A stretch of DNA of 64,000 nt from Rhynchosporium graminicola (lineage: Eukaryota; Ascomycota; Leotiomycetes; Helotiales; Ploettnerulaceae): the NCBI GenBank assembly GCA_900074885.1, contig FJUW01000025.1, positions 62,001 to 126,000 on the forward strand, in the 5' to 3' direction. Position numbers and translations under genes: made by a program. Shown here piece after piece: positions 1-11,461 of this stretch; position 1 is the stretch's first letter; every line of letters starts with the position of its first letter. The notes under the pieces are model-generated. The model did no database searches and was not told the origin of the DNA. It saw nothing but the letters and a program-made list of their open reading frames with translations.

Positions 1-2958
1 ATAACAACAATGTATCTCATGTCGAAACACTATACATTTTCGGAATTAAGACAAATACATCTATTGATTAGACACTAAGAGGTGTGATGTCTTGACAACT
101 TGCTTCGGTACCTGATCCACTCTGCTCACACGCTCAAAAGCAAATTGCAGTTCAAGAACATCTCCCACGCACAAGCCTCAGGCCAACTCTTCAGCAGACC
201 GGGTTTCAGGGTGGTTGGGCAACGTAGGCATGCTGATTCTCAAGAGTGGATTTATCATATGCAGGTAGAGCATCGAAAAAGGTAACATGAGCCGAGTGGC
301 CGATTGAAACCCATGAGAACAGTCTGAGTGGAGGTGGAAGGGACACGGTGTTTGCGCGAATGCATGAAGCTCCCGCGTATCGATAGTCGATTCGAGCTAC
401 AAAATCCAAGGTTGGTGGGAATATCAGAGGCTTTGATGAACATGACCTTCTGTCACATTGATGTGTCATGGCAATCGTCGGCATATCATCAAGGTGGATT
501 AAGATGCAACATAAAAGCTTTCTCACTATCATGCTACCTTCATTTGATATTTGCTTGGATCGAAATCTCTCGAACTTCTCGTGAGTACAAAGGAATTTTC
601 GTAGCTCCTGAACTCTGCAATATGGCACAGATTGAGCATTCTTTACTCGACCCCTGTGTATATTGCCAGAAGCCCATGCTCAAAATCTGAGATTTTTCGT
701 GATTGCACCTTGTCTTGACTTCCAGCCAAGCTCCTCGAGCAATGCTGAATATTTGTATCACAGTATATACCTCTCTGAGCAGCTATTCTGTCAAGTAGCC
801 TCCCTAGTTTGGCCACCAGCTTCGTTTTCGAATCATTCTCATATATCTGCGCACCAGTGGCTTGAAAGACCACATAGTTCCGCTTGATCAAGACCAAAAT
901 AGTGCGCCATTGAAGTTCTGCCTCATTTGGCTCTTGAGTATCGGAGTATCGTAACGGAGAAGATTCAGAGGATGTGATGCCTAAACGCGCAATCGGTATC
1001 TCTTCTTCTATAGTTCCGAATAATCTCTTTGAATTTGTCACATCTCTCCCACTCAATTCGTCTACGCACTGCTCCAACCTCAGATTTGAAGTCACGGACT
1101 GGACCTAGAAGTGGTAGAACAGTGGCTGGAGAAACGCAGCTAGAACTCCGGTTGCTGACCGGGTTCTCACCATCAAAGTCTCGGATTTGGATGACTGATT
1201 GAGGAGGGAAGGCGAGGGCAACTATATCTGGAAGCCGAGAGATCAAAATCACTATACAGATAGAGCCTGTAATGATCAGATAAATGATGAGAGGCCCTTT
1301 CGATGCGTCAGTCCGTAGAGCGATAACGACTGGTGGTTACTTGTCTCGGTGGATGGACGATGAGGGGTTTTCGTTGGCTATTGCCCATTTGTTCGTCTCT
1401 CATGGTTGTTACTTCCGATCCTGATCGAATTGGTTACCGTGACTTCATACCATATGGAGGCACAAATATATCCTCGAAGCGTTTCGTTTTTTCGTCTGGG
1501 GCTTGATGACAACTGGTATGGGAACGTATCATGCTCATTATTGTATCGTTCTTTTGTATAAATGTCTTCCGAAACTAGTACCTGCTATGCTTTACTATAT
1601 CGCTAGGTTCGCTACCTCAGATAGCTCTAAGTACCTGCCATTGTGTATGAAGTGGTGAGAGCTTAGAATCAGGAACTATTCGCCACCGGTTCGAAGCAAC
1701 AACGGGGATCATGCTCAAAGCTAAACTTTCGCATAGTCTTCTCATCGCGGCAATTTATTTCTGCGAAATTAATTGTGTTATATTACTATGCTGGAAGTAG
1801 TCCGTATCTCGGAAGAGTCTACCCCAGATTGTCTTCGCAACGAGCTTGCTTGAATTCACAAAGTGACATTACTGCCATGAAAACCTGCTTTACAGGGATT
1901 TTCCCAAGCATGTTTAATATCAATGGCTTGGATATAAAGCTGTAGAAGATTATAAAACGCTGTATCTATATCCATCGAGGAATACAGACCTTTGCAGTCT
2001 CAAACTCAAACAATAAATCTTACTCTCATCCGAGTATCTCCTTGTATTGCACGGAAGAATGATTGCATTTTTCGAAAGAAGTGACGTGCCCAATAACGAG
2101 CTTCCAAGTACCTCCAAAGGTTTACTTATCTTGGCAGCTACATACAGATCGATTAGGGGTAGTTTTCGTTTGTTTACTTTCAGAATCGCGTAACAGACAC
2201 GAGTCAAAAAAGGGCAAATTTTTGGAAGATCATTCGTATAGCCTTGCTTTGGTTTTCCGACCTGTAACTCTCCGTATTTGGTTAGGTCTACTCGTATAGC
2301 GTGAGCAATTGACGTGATCGAGCTTAGGAGCCTTCTGCAAAGGTGAACATGCAAAGGAGGGGCTATTAGACATAGTAGCCGGGCTAGGTTAGCTTCAAGA
2401 TGGGGAGCTATGGGCTTGTTCAATGGCCTCGCGGTGGAAAAAAGTGGATAGCAAAGGTTTTGAAGGATATCTTCTGCCAAATTATGATTTTCGATTCGGA
2501 GAGTCGTCTTTCCTCGAGAACAACCTCACGACGGATGGTCCAGGCATAAAAATTCGGTGTCCTTTTGAGCAATAACTTGAATTGTAAAGACTCAGGATTG
2601 GTGCTTGTGGGATCCTTGCGAATGTATGCTGGAGCGGCTGCTTCCCTGTGTACTATCACGAGTATGTGCATTCCCATCCCATACCTGAATTTTTGCTTCC
2701 GCGGAAAACCCTCTGCCAAGCTGGAAGGTAAGATCAACTTAAGATTGATTCGTCCTTTTACTTCTAGTTGATGAAACCATGAAGCTAGGTAGTGCCCAAT
2801 TTGGAGAATCTCAAGAACAATATACATGATAGTGGCTTTGAAAGTAGTTATGGCTGAATTGACAGCTAGTAATCTAGGCAAAAAGCAATGACAACAGTGT
2901 CAATTGGTGCTGATAGCCTAGTGAGTCTCTCGACAAGACTACACCTTATATATGGAGC
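1..2958. other. No convincing gene; leftmost gene-poor stretch
   Basis: Overlapping short open frames occur on both strands, mainly minus-strand frames at 206-628, 643-1252 and 1950-2881. None shows a recognisable domain, a consistent splice structure or a continuous frame. The minus-strand frames around 643-1252 have a protein-like composition and could be remains of a decayed gene, but I could not assign a family. No tRNA, rRNA or simple repeat was seen. Confidence 0.4.
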
Positions 2959-5264
2959 TCAAATGAAGAGAAACTCCGTCCACAATCCACTGTGCCGCAC
3001 ATGCTGAGCTCCTCCAGAGTTCCAGATACAGAGAAGCTTTTGCTCTAACATTTCGCCAGATTGAGAGCCATTCTGCTAAGCATTAGCCTCGCACAGTTGT
3101 GATTATTTGAGTGAACTATGGTTTAAGAAAGATGGAGACTTACTCGCATCTGATATGAAGCAGGTATGACCTCCTCTGTCGCCACGAAACTTGCAAAGTT
3201 TCGTAATCGCTCAATCAGACCTGGATGACTGGCAGAAACACTCTTCAGACTGGATATCTGTGCAATATCCTGAACCATAGAGTCGATCGTTTCTTTCTCA
3301 GTGGAATCGGCGTACAGCCTTGAGCTTTGCGAATCAAGGGATAAAGCTTCGTCATACAATCTGCCTACTGTTAGCCTATCATAACATAAATCGGTAATGG
3401 GTAAATCTCTGACAGATTCATGTGACCAATCCAAGCAGTCATTTTCGCATGTCTATCCTCGAAGTCGGATGTATTCTGCAACCAGAGCATCCAAACGAGA
3501 TAAATCCATACTGTCCAATAGGTATGGTCCCAGTCCTCGATAAGAACTGCCCAGTCCAGAGGGAGAGGCTCTTCTTGATCTTCAGAAATTAATTGAGACA
3601 CTTGTGACGATATCTCAGGGAAGTATAAATGAAGCCAGTCGAAAGCACGTTCTAGTGAAAGAAACTCGGCAAAGCCTTCTTTTGGGACGCGGTCTTGTTC
3701 GATGCAATTTACATTTTTTGTCGGGTGCTGGAGCTCCGAGCTGTCGTTTAAAGCCGACAGCAAGGAAGATGAGATTGGTGGGATTGCTGTTTTGAGCACT
3801 TGAATCTGTCTACTACGATACTCTAGGGCTATTCGCTGATTCTGGTTTTGAGGCTCACTTTGCAGTGGGACATTAGCAAATTATTTCATCTTGGAGGTTC
3901 AGCACCTACCCAAGCTCAGCGTCAGATTGCTCAATTCTGGAAACCTCATATTGTAATTTCTCATGGATCAGTCGGAGCACCAAAATAAGGTTTCTAGACA
4001 TGGCTCCGCGGAAGGCTGCAGGGTCGTTCTCCACAGAGTATGTCGGATTTGAAAGTAGATATCTTCGTTCCCTCGAATTAGCTACCATGCACGACATGGT
4101 ATCCACTAGTCCAGGAGACAACATATTCGGCTCTGAAAGACCCTGATGAGATCGAGGTTCGGGGATCCCGACATTGAACATAAATTCTTGCTCTAATTGC
4201 TTGGGATCCCTTTTGTAAGAATTTTGAGACCGACGCAACAGCACAGCCTTCGGGCTTGGAGTCAATCTCAGATTGACCACATCTCTCGACAAATCAGGCA
4301 GTATGAAGCCATATGCTACTAATAGCTCACTATTTGATTTGTCTCCGTAGAAATTGTAAATTTGGCTTCCTCTTGAGATCAAGCCGCTGTTCGAGAGGCT
4401 AAAAGATCCCTCTGCCGCATGCTGAGACCAATCAACTCGATTTTGGCCATCGTGATTGCCAATGTCCATGACAGGAAGCAGGACAGAGAACCGATCCTTA
4501 TCAATATGCGCCATGTTCAGATGAGACAAGTCATCGTGGGCGGCTACAGTAATGTATTCTGATGGAATAGTCAAAGACGCGCGAAAACTCCTACTCCCAA
4601 ATATGCTTGCTGCCCACTGATACATATGGTACGTATAGCGCTCACTATCTGAGAATCCTTCCCTCAATAGACTAAGCCCTTGCCTCCACTCCTCCTCCCA
4701 TAGTGACTTCCGCTTCTTGATTGGGGGCTCGGCGTTTGTACCAGCGAGGAATGCTTGATCAGAATCTGGCCACCAGACAGGCAACCCGATTGCCTCGGGA
4801 CTATCTGGTTGCGGTAGAAGACGGATGTAATCCCACCAAAAGGAATCAGGGCCAAGTAAATACTGCTGTATGAGGAAGAAGTGGCCGATAACATTTGGAT
4901 CGTCGATCTTGAGGGCATCGATGAAATGGGGAGGGAATGGTGGTGAGTGGCTTAAGAACACAGGAGACGCTTCAATGGCATTGAGGTACGACAGAGTGGT
5001 TCGAAAGGAACAATCAACTAACTTTGAGCCTGGTAGAATGTCCTGAAGAGCTCGAAAAGACATTCCCGTGATTGAATCGTGGTAGATTTCAACTTGTGGG
5101 TGGAGAGAAGTCCCATGTCCCTGAGCCCAGCTCAAGAGAGCTTGAATGCGCGTCGATGGATCATTCATTGAAGCTACCATAAGTGCCTCTACGAAAAGTG
5201 AGACAGTCAGAACTTGGTGATATAATTGAGAATTTCGAAATGACTGAGTAAATCTACCAAACAC
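2959..5264 (-). CDS. SET domain protein, Rubisco-LSMT/SETD3-like lysine methyltransferase
   Basis: A likely S-adenosylmethionine-dependent protein lysine methyltransferase of the SETD3/Rubisco-LSMT/Rkm type, whose members methylate ribosomal proteins, actin and other non-histone targets; the target here is unknown. I place exons at 5264-3910, 3809-3427, 3367-3144 and 3075-2959, in frame throughout, giving about 692 aa. The N-terminal region has an early SET strand (GMSFRALQDILPGSKLVDC). The core then reads PVMDIGNHD, the usual N-H substrate/SAM motif, followed by QIYNFYGDKSNSELLVAYGF, which carries the conserved Tyr and the asparagine-rich knot region. A C-terminal helical region spans exons 2-4. 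The start is uncertain: ATGs at 5180 and 5168 (MVASMNDPS) suit the family better than 5264, and the stretch between may hide a 5' intron. The exon 2/3 intron uses a weak donor (GTCACA), so that junction is less sure. Confidence 0.8.
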
Positions 5265-5992
5265 AGTAGCTCGCTTGTCTAGGTGGGTCTGTGATCATGT
5301 GACAGTCAGGATAGATACAATGAATCATGGGTGTTGTTTTTGGTCCGAGACGGATCATTCGACACGGAATACCGTGAGACCATGTGGGGTTCGAAAGCTC
5401 AGGTCTGGGAGATATAACTCTTCTAGTTTTCCAAAGGGATCTAATGCTGATCGTGAGAAGCTAACAACTATTTTACCTAATTTCTGGTCCCTTCCACTTA
5501 CTGATTGCTTCTCGTCACATCAAAATTACAGCCCCCTAGACCCTAACAGACCATGGTCAGAACACATACAACGGGCTCATTCGAGTAAACAAAAAAGAGA
5601 TATATAGCATCTTTTAAGGGGCAATTGGACAAAGGTTTTATGTCACAATGTGCAGCGTCCTGCCTAAATTGAAGATAGGAAAAAGGGGTAATAAGGTTAT
5701 CACTTCATCATGCAGTCTTTGGTACTAGATCCACTAACCGGAACGCCTTAAGCCGTCAGCAAAAAAAGGGGTATTATCTTGCTTGTATCGTCTGCCCAGG
5801 TACCCAAGATATACCATTAAGTACACCAACAAATCAACGCCACGCGCTCAAATCCAATAGCGCTTGAATGCTAAATCGACCTCATAACCGAAAAAGAAAA
5901 ACCAGATATATCGGTCGGTCGACTTTGTATCGGTCCGGGAACGAAAGGTTGCCCTAGCCAAAAATGGAATTCCATTTTAGCAGTCAGATCAT
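5265..5992. other. Intergenic, nothing recognised
   Basis: This lies between the 5' end of the SET gene and the 3' end of the acyltransferase gene, both on the minus strand. It should contain the SET gene promoter and the acyltransferase 3' UTR. A short plus-strand open frame at 5275-5607 has no recognisable domain. A few A-rich tracts occur (for example about 5893-5905) but no repeat structure. Confidence 0.5.
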
Positions 5993-7441
5993 CTACCCAT
6001 GTAATTCCATAGGCCGTGTTGGAGGAGGCAACGTCATTGAGTATGTCCAAGCAGCAAACCTCGCACTCGGCTCGTCACAGATCTTTGTTACAATCTCTGC
6101 GGCCCATAGCGTGAGAGGCAGTAAAATCAAATGTGGCACGAGGAATGCAGGCTCTAGGCCCAGAGGACCACTGTGTGAGAGCGGGAATATGTTGACCCAA
6201 TCTGGGATGAACTCTTCGTGAGCTTCTTTGTACCAGCCAACGGCACAGTACAGCCTGTCTCCCAAGGTCCAGAGTATAGGACCGTGAACGAGGTAAAGCG
6301 AGAATGAGATGCGACCTAGATATTGACAGAACGAAGATTCGAAAAAAGATTTGAGCCACCATATCCGTGGGATGCCCGAGATGAGGAACATGGCAGCCCA
6401 GAAAAGATAGAACCATTTTTGATCCCATGGAGCTTCGGGCTTGAGTAACGCCAGGTAGTTCCAGCCGGGAGCGTTACGTAGGATTTCCATATCGATGATG
6501 TGGGAAGGGCAGCCACTAAAGATCATTGCCACAACGAAAACACCATAGTAGAATGTCATCTTCCAAGGTTCTAAACTTGTCAAGAAGCGTGGCAAGTTGC
6601 CGCTTCGGGCGAGAAGGTCGAGGTCGCAGAGAAGGACGCCGCCCATGAACATGGCTCCGAACCAACCATCTACGACGTACATGAAGTAGTATATCAATGC
6701 CATCTCAACACAAAGCCTGGCGTTTTTCGTAGCTCTTGATACTGCAATCAGGGAGGTGTAAACAATGATCGATCCTCGGAACTCGACAGGAATGGACCAA
6801 GCAGGAAAGTTGTAGGTCAGCCACGCTTCTCCACCTCCTCGAAATACGAACGAGTAGTTCTTGAACTCAATGTACCAATTCCAGAGCTCCTCACGATAAG
6901 TCGGTTTGTGAGCTGGCGATAAGGTCCAAATGCCGAATAGATGCCAGGAAGTGAAGTATGCAACTGTGATGAAGATAATCGGGAAGTGAAGTCGTATCCA
7001 TCGGCGGAACAAAGCTGAACCCAAATTCTCTGAAAGTTTGCTATACTCGCCAGCGTGAATCAGTTGCAGAGGCTTGACAGACAAGACGTATCCTGAGATG
7101 ACGAAGAAGACAGCCACTGCAAAATGGCCACCAGTAAAAAATGTCCTAACGATTGGGAAGGCCGCAAAGTAGTATTTGCCTTCGTATCCCCAACCCATCT
7201 CCATAATCCGGCTCGAGGGGACTTCGCGGAGGGGCCATAATTCGTGATGTTGCCAGTACACCAGGAAAGCTGCGAAGCCTCGAAGGCCATCTAGGTATGC
7301 GGTGCGCATTGCTTTCTTATTAGGTCCACTAGCCCTTTTCATAATAGCTGGACGAACGAAGTCGATAGCCCACTTTGCTGCGGTTTGAGTAGTCGACGAC
7401 AGGTCTTGTTTCTCCCATTTGGAGTCGAAATTGGAAGCCAT
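5993..7441 (-). CDS. Acyltransferase family 3 (Acyl_transf_3) integral membrane protein
   Basis: An intronless gene of 482 aa. Members of this family move acetyl or other acyl groups onto sugars, lipids or small molecules at the membrane; the substrate here is unknown. The signature is near the N-terminus: AYLDGLRGFAAFLVYWQHH (about residues 48-66), with the D-G-x-R-G motif and the conserved histidine region of the family. It is followed by a glycine/phenylalanine-rich helix (FFTGGHFAVAVFFVISGYVL) typical of these transferases. About ten hydrophobic segments are distributed to the C-terminus, including the late signature RISFSLYLVHGPILW. Length is normal for fungal members. The first ATG is preceded by no in-frame alternative and leaves a short basic cytosolic N-terminus. 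No cluster partners are adjacent, so its pathway cannot be inferred. Confidence 0.88.
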   Translation of the reverse strand: MASNFDSKWEKQDLSSTTQTAAKWAIDFVRPAIMKRASGPNKKAMRTAYLDGLRGFAAFLVYWQHHELWPLREVPSSRIMEMGWGYEGKYYFAAFPIVRTFFTGGHFAVAVFFVISGYVLSVKPLQLIHAGEYSKLSENLGSALFRRWIRLHFPIIFITVAYFTSWHLFGIWTLSPAHKPTYREELWNWYIEFKNYSFVFRGGGEAWLTYNFPAWSIPVEFRGSIIVYTSLIAVSRATKNARLCVEMALIYYFMYVVDGWFGAMFMGGVLLCDLDLLARSGNLPRFLTSLEPWKMTFYYGVFVVAMIFSGCPSHIIDMEILRNAPGWNYLALLKPEAPWDQKWFYLFWAAMFLISGIPRIWWLKSFFESSFCQYLGRISFSLYLVHGPILWTLGDRLYCAVGWYKEAHEEFIPDWVNIFPLSHSGPLGLEPAFLVPHLILLPLTLWAAEIVTKICDEPSARFAAWTYSMTLPPPTRPMELHG

Positions 7442-9375
7442 ATCCTTTCAGCTGGAATAAAGACCGAGATTCAAAAAGGTAGGGAATGCTTCATCGAGGT
7501 CGAGCGGAGAAATCTTGCAAGTAAATAGTCTTGCACGCCGATATTCGTGAAGGGAGATGTCCTCTCCAGATAAGCAAAAAGATCCTTGGTGTGCAAAAAT
7601 GTTCGAAGTTTAACATCAGATCACAAAGAAGTCTACAAGAGTCCACAAAAGTCTAAAACAGGATGTTCCTTTTCCACGACAAGATGTGCATTCGGGCTAG
7701 GGGCTAGCTTTGATGGCGACCGGGATATTCTCCTTTCCGCTCGAAACACGCTTCATGAATCGTCAGGCCGTGCCCATGCCATGCGCGTTTGTGAGAAACA
7801 CGTTTCGGTGTGAAAGACATGTATCTGCAATTGTTGCAAGATTCTATTTGCTTTTCGATGGACGTCGACCGAATTGGCTGGGATGTTCATCATGGGACTA
7901 CCTTGGTTTCAAGAACTCAATCAACATTTTCAACTTTTGATAGACCTTGCCGAGAGATCATGATATCCGTTTGAAATTTGGACTCCTAATTGCACAATCT
8001 GGATATCTATTTGCACACATGCTCCCTCTAGCGTGACGCACAGGAGTGGGATCTCCGAAATAACTCAATATCAATTAATTATGGCTGAGAAAGGTGCCTC
8101 TCATAATTTTGGAGTTGCTTCAGGAGTCGTCCTGTGCCTGCAAGTGTTCCTGGACTAGGGAGAGCGCGAAGAAACAAATACGATCATCAACCACGAAAGT
8201 AGTATAAGATGACCTTACCCGTACGTAAACCCTTGCGCTGGCATGCATGTAGGGAAGTTTCTGATACAAGTATATGCAATAAACCCTAGTCGACTCCACA
8301 GAGGACTCTACGCTCTTTGCAGTAAGAGATGGCCACAGAGATACTCCGTATGGTCGTGCCGTGAACTCCTACCGACTACCCGCCCTCCGTTTGTGCTTCA
8401 CTTCAAACGTCACCACCACCTGCGGGTAGGGCATCTGCTGAAGGCACGAGCGGAAGGTTGGGCGATATTACTGTAATTGGCATTGATTAGGTCTATACCT
8501 AAGTAGGGCATAAATTACTCAGGTAGGAAAGGGGTAGTCAATGCGCTCGTAGGACATTACAATTTGTAGTATGTACTTTTATTTCATTTGTCGCGGAACT
8601 TCGCCTATGAACTCTATGGAAATTGCCATTGCTTCAATTTGGATTCTGCCAAGTAGAAAGCGTATTTTCAATCTATCGAAGCCCAGGCCTAACTAATCCC
8701 TGGGCGATATGTCAACCAGACTGGTTGTAATCCACAGATCTATTTTCTTCTTTCCAGTGCACCTATCAATTGCTGTCAAATCGCCAAGTTGACGACGAAG
8801 AGTGACGGAGAAACGCCGTGACAGATCAAAAAGAACCGTACCTCGATGTGCTTAGTGTGATGTTTTATGTTTCGTGCACGCTCTGTGCTTCCTCCATGTT
8901 CAAAAAGACCACTTCGAACAAGCAATTGCATCCTTGCACCAGATGCGATCGGCAGTCCTGGCCCGGTGGGCTTTGCCAAATACATCGGAGATGATAGGCA
9001 ACAGGGGGTTTTATGCATTCATGCAATCCTTGACCGGAATGTGTGGCGAGATTGATAGCGTTTAGTGGCACGGAGCAAATTCTCGCAAAAGCTCGTTCGA
9101 GCGGAGCCCTTCAAACTTCTGGCTGCACCAAGCAGGTCTGATATTACTCCTGGAAGTTAGAAGTTAGAGCTAGTCTTAGATCAGGGATATGTGGGATGGC
9201 CACGGACTACAGGCCGTGATCGACAACTCCTAGCAAAGATAACTTGTGTTCATGCCAGCTTGTATATACAACCATTTTTACAAACATACGAGCCTCATTA
9301 TTTTCTGCCATTATTGGTGTAATTTGCATTTCTGTTCCTCGTCTTTCGGTGCGATAGAGCCTACGATAGGAAAAG
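7442..9375. other. Intergenic, shared upstream region of divergent genes
   Basis: About 1.9 kb lies between the starts of the acyltransferase (-) and the GT32 gene (+), so it should contain both promoters. Short open frames on both strands (7586-7940, 8243-8476, 8776-9071) show no domains. I saw no convincing repeat, RNA gene or mobile element. Confidence 0.5.
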
Positions 9376-10848
9376 ATGCACCTCAAAGCTCCATCGATTT
9401 CTGGAGGTCGGTTTCGAAACCCAAGCAAACGAGCTGTGCCAGTATACATAGCATGTGCCCTTCTCCTTCTGCTTTATACCCAGATCGATCATTTCGAGCG
9501 ACTTCAGCACACGCCTGGAGAAGTTCTGAAGCGTGTTCTGGCGTACCAGCAGCCGGTCGAACGCGCTCAAGATACCAAGTTTCCGAAAAAGATATGGCAA
9601 TCATGGAAGACCGACCCGTTAGAATTTGAACAGAGGGAGACTGAGCGTGCAAGATCCTGGCCAAAATTAAATCCTGGCCACCGATATGAAGTCCTGACCG
9701 ATGGCAATGATATGGACTACGTTGAAACCCATTTTGGTCGCGATGGTGTGATCAACCGACCCGACATCGTCGAGACGTATCGCACTCTCAATACAACCAT
9801 TATCAAAGCCGACCTTCTTCGATATCTTGTCATGTATGCGGAAGGAGGAGTTTACGCAGACATTGACGTTGAAAACATACGAGCTGTCAACACCTGGATC
9901 CCGCCACAATTCGACGAAAGAGATGTTGACCTCGTCATCAGCGTCGAGATTGATGAACCTGCGTTCGTGAATCACACCATCCTTGGCCAGAAGTCCCAGT
10001 CATTCTGTCAATGGACATTCATGACCAAGCCTAGACATCCTGTAATGCTGCGCCTGATCGAACACGTTCTCCACTGGTTGAATGAGGTAGCTCAAAAGCA
10101 AGCGGTCTCCATTGCGGCAATCAAACTCAACTTCGACGAAGTCATTACCGGCACAGGTCCGTCAGCCTTCACATCGGCGGTTTTGGCAGAAATGGCTCTA
10201 CAAACTCATCGACGAATAGAATGGGACACTTTCCATAATTTAACCCAACCTGTTCTCGTCGGCAACATTCTCGTGCTAACTGTGGCCGCTTTTGCCGCTG
10301 GCCAGGGACACTCGAATTCCGGGACTCACGACTCTCCAGACGCTCTGGTAAGACATCACTACCACGCTTCGCTTTGGCCGTCAAGGCATCCTCGATTTAG
10401 CCACCCTGCCTATGGTATGGTAGAAGAATGTAACTGGGAGCCGGCATGTGTATGGAACTGGACAGAGAACACCGCTGCGTATGGAAAATTGGACTTTGAC
10501 GCCAAAGTCAATTTGATCAGGCAAAAAGAGAAGATAGACAAGGCGAGGTTCGACGCGGAGGTCGCAGAAGATGAGGCTGCGGCCAAGGAGGAAGCCGCTG
10601 CAGTTGCAGCTGAGCTTAAAGCTAAGTGTGAAAAAGCATCATATATCCACGTCGAGCAGGTTACCTCTCAACCGCAAGCCACACCATCGGTTCCATCGAC
10701 ACCATGGCCGCCAGCTGGAGTATTGCCCGGCAACGCTCCAGCTGGAACGGATCAACAGGCCGGAGCCCAACAGCCAGCAGCAAATCAACAATCGCAGCCA
10801 TCGAGCAACACTGGAGGTCAACCTGGCCAACCTGAGGTGCGGATATGA
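9376..10848 (+). CDS. GT32 glycosyltransferase, Och1-like alpha-1,6-mannosyltransferase
   Basis: A single-exon 490 aa type II membrane glycosyltransferase. Such enzymes use GDP-mannose in the Golgi to extend N-glycan outer chains (Och1/Hoc1 group). The N-terminus has a short basic tail and one hydrophobic anchor at about residues 21-34 (VPVYIACALLLLLY). FPKKIWQSWKT starts the catalytic region near residue 69. KADLLRYLVMYAEGGVYADID carries the DxD metal site (D162, D164). Further on come TGTGPSAFT and HHYHASLW, also typical of the family. After about residue 380 the chain differs from the catalytic domain: an alanine/glutamate/lysine-rich coiled-coil-like segment is followed by a proline/glutamine/glycine-rich tail to the end. 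Och1 proper or a paralogue cannot be separated from this sequence alone. Confidence 0.88.
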   Translation: MHLKAPSISGGRFRNPSKRAVPVYIACALLLLLYTQIDHFERLQHTPGEVLKRVLAYQQPVERAQDTKFPKKIWQSWKTDPLEFEQRETERARSWPKLNPGHRYEVLTDGNDMDYVETHFGRDGVINRPDIVETYRTLNTTIIKADLLRYLVMYAEGGVYADIDVENIRAVNTWIPPQFDERDVDLVISVEIDEPAFVNHTILGQKSQSFCQWTFMTKPRHPVMLRLIEHVLHWLNEVAQKQAVSIAAIKLNFDEVITGTGPSAFTSAVLAEMALQTHRRIEWDTFHNLTQPVLVGNILVLTVAAFAAGQGHSNSGTHDSPDALVRHHYHASLWPSRHPRFSHPAYGMVEECNWEPACVWNWTENTAAYGKLDFDAKVNLIRQKEKIDKARFDAEVAEDEAAAKEEAAAVAAELKAKCEKASYIHVEQVTSQPQATPSVPSTPWPPAGVLPGNAPAGTDQQAGAQQPAANQQSQPSSNTGGQPGQPEVRI

Positions 10849-11461
10849 GACTTTATCGGCACTTGTCTTTGTGTTCAAGGTGGATGCGTAGGTCCGAGCC
10901 TAGACATGACCCTCCCTCGCCTCCCTCCCTCCAAGATATGCACAGCATTCGGGAGTTCGGAGGCGCGCCGGTAGCATTCCACCAGTGGTTGGTGTCCTGT
11001 CAAGCGTTCAGCATCACCCGCTGAGCTGAGCTGAGCCGAGCGCAGATTACTTAGAGGCATCGATGTATTGTAGTGTAGAGTAGTATAGACTTCAGCGGGC
11101 CTGGAGAGAGCATTGCCAAGGGCTGGCACGGGCGTTTATGGCGTTTTTGTTGATGTATGATGAGGGAGAGTGAGCGGGCATATTTTTGTGTTAGTTAATA
11201 TTGATGAGAAGGCGGAACGGCTGCTGCCAACAATATACCCCTGAGCTACAGCAATGCCAACAACTAGCTTGATAAAACGCGGGCCGAGAATTTCCTCCAG
11301 TCCCAAAAGAGAAGCTCCAAATGCACTACTGAATAGCTTGTTATATTGAGGACCCAGTTTGGATTCAAACAGAATTGTTATGAGTGAGGCTCAGCGACGA
11401 GGCATGAGCAATACTTCCTCTGGAGCACGGGTCACGAGTTCGGCTCCCTCTATTTTGTCAC
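10849..11461. other. Intergenic; 5' half of the next gene is missing here
   Basis: The sequence should contain either the promoter or the N-terminal coding half of the trehalose synthase family gene that follows. No frame here resembles the N-terminal half of that family. A small direct repeat (gctgagctgagctgagccgag) lies at about 11020-11041. Confidence 0.45.

Noticed and set aside
206..1252. Minus-strand open frames near the left edge as a gene with ankyrin or STAND-type N-terminal domain
   Set aside because: Composition looks protein-like, but I could not match any block to a family or connect the frames with credible introns.
1950..2881. Two long minus-strand frames as a two-exon gene
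   Set aside because: No domain, no convincing splice pair, and the frames look like random open sequence.
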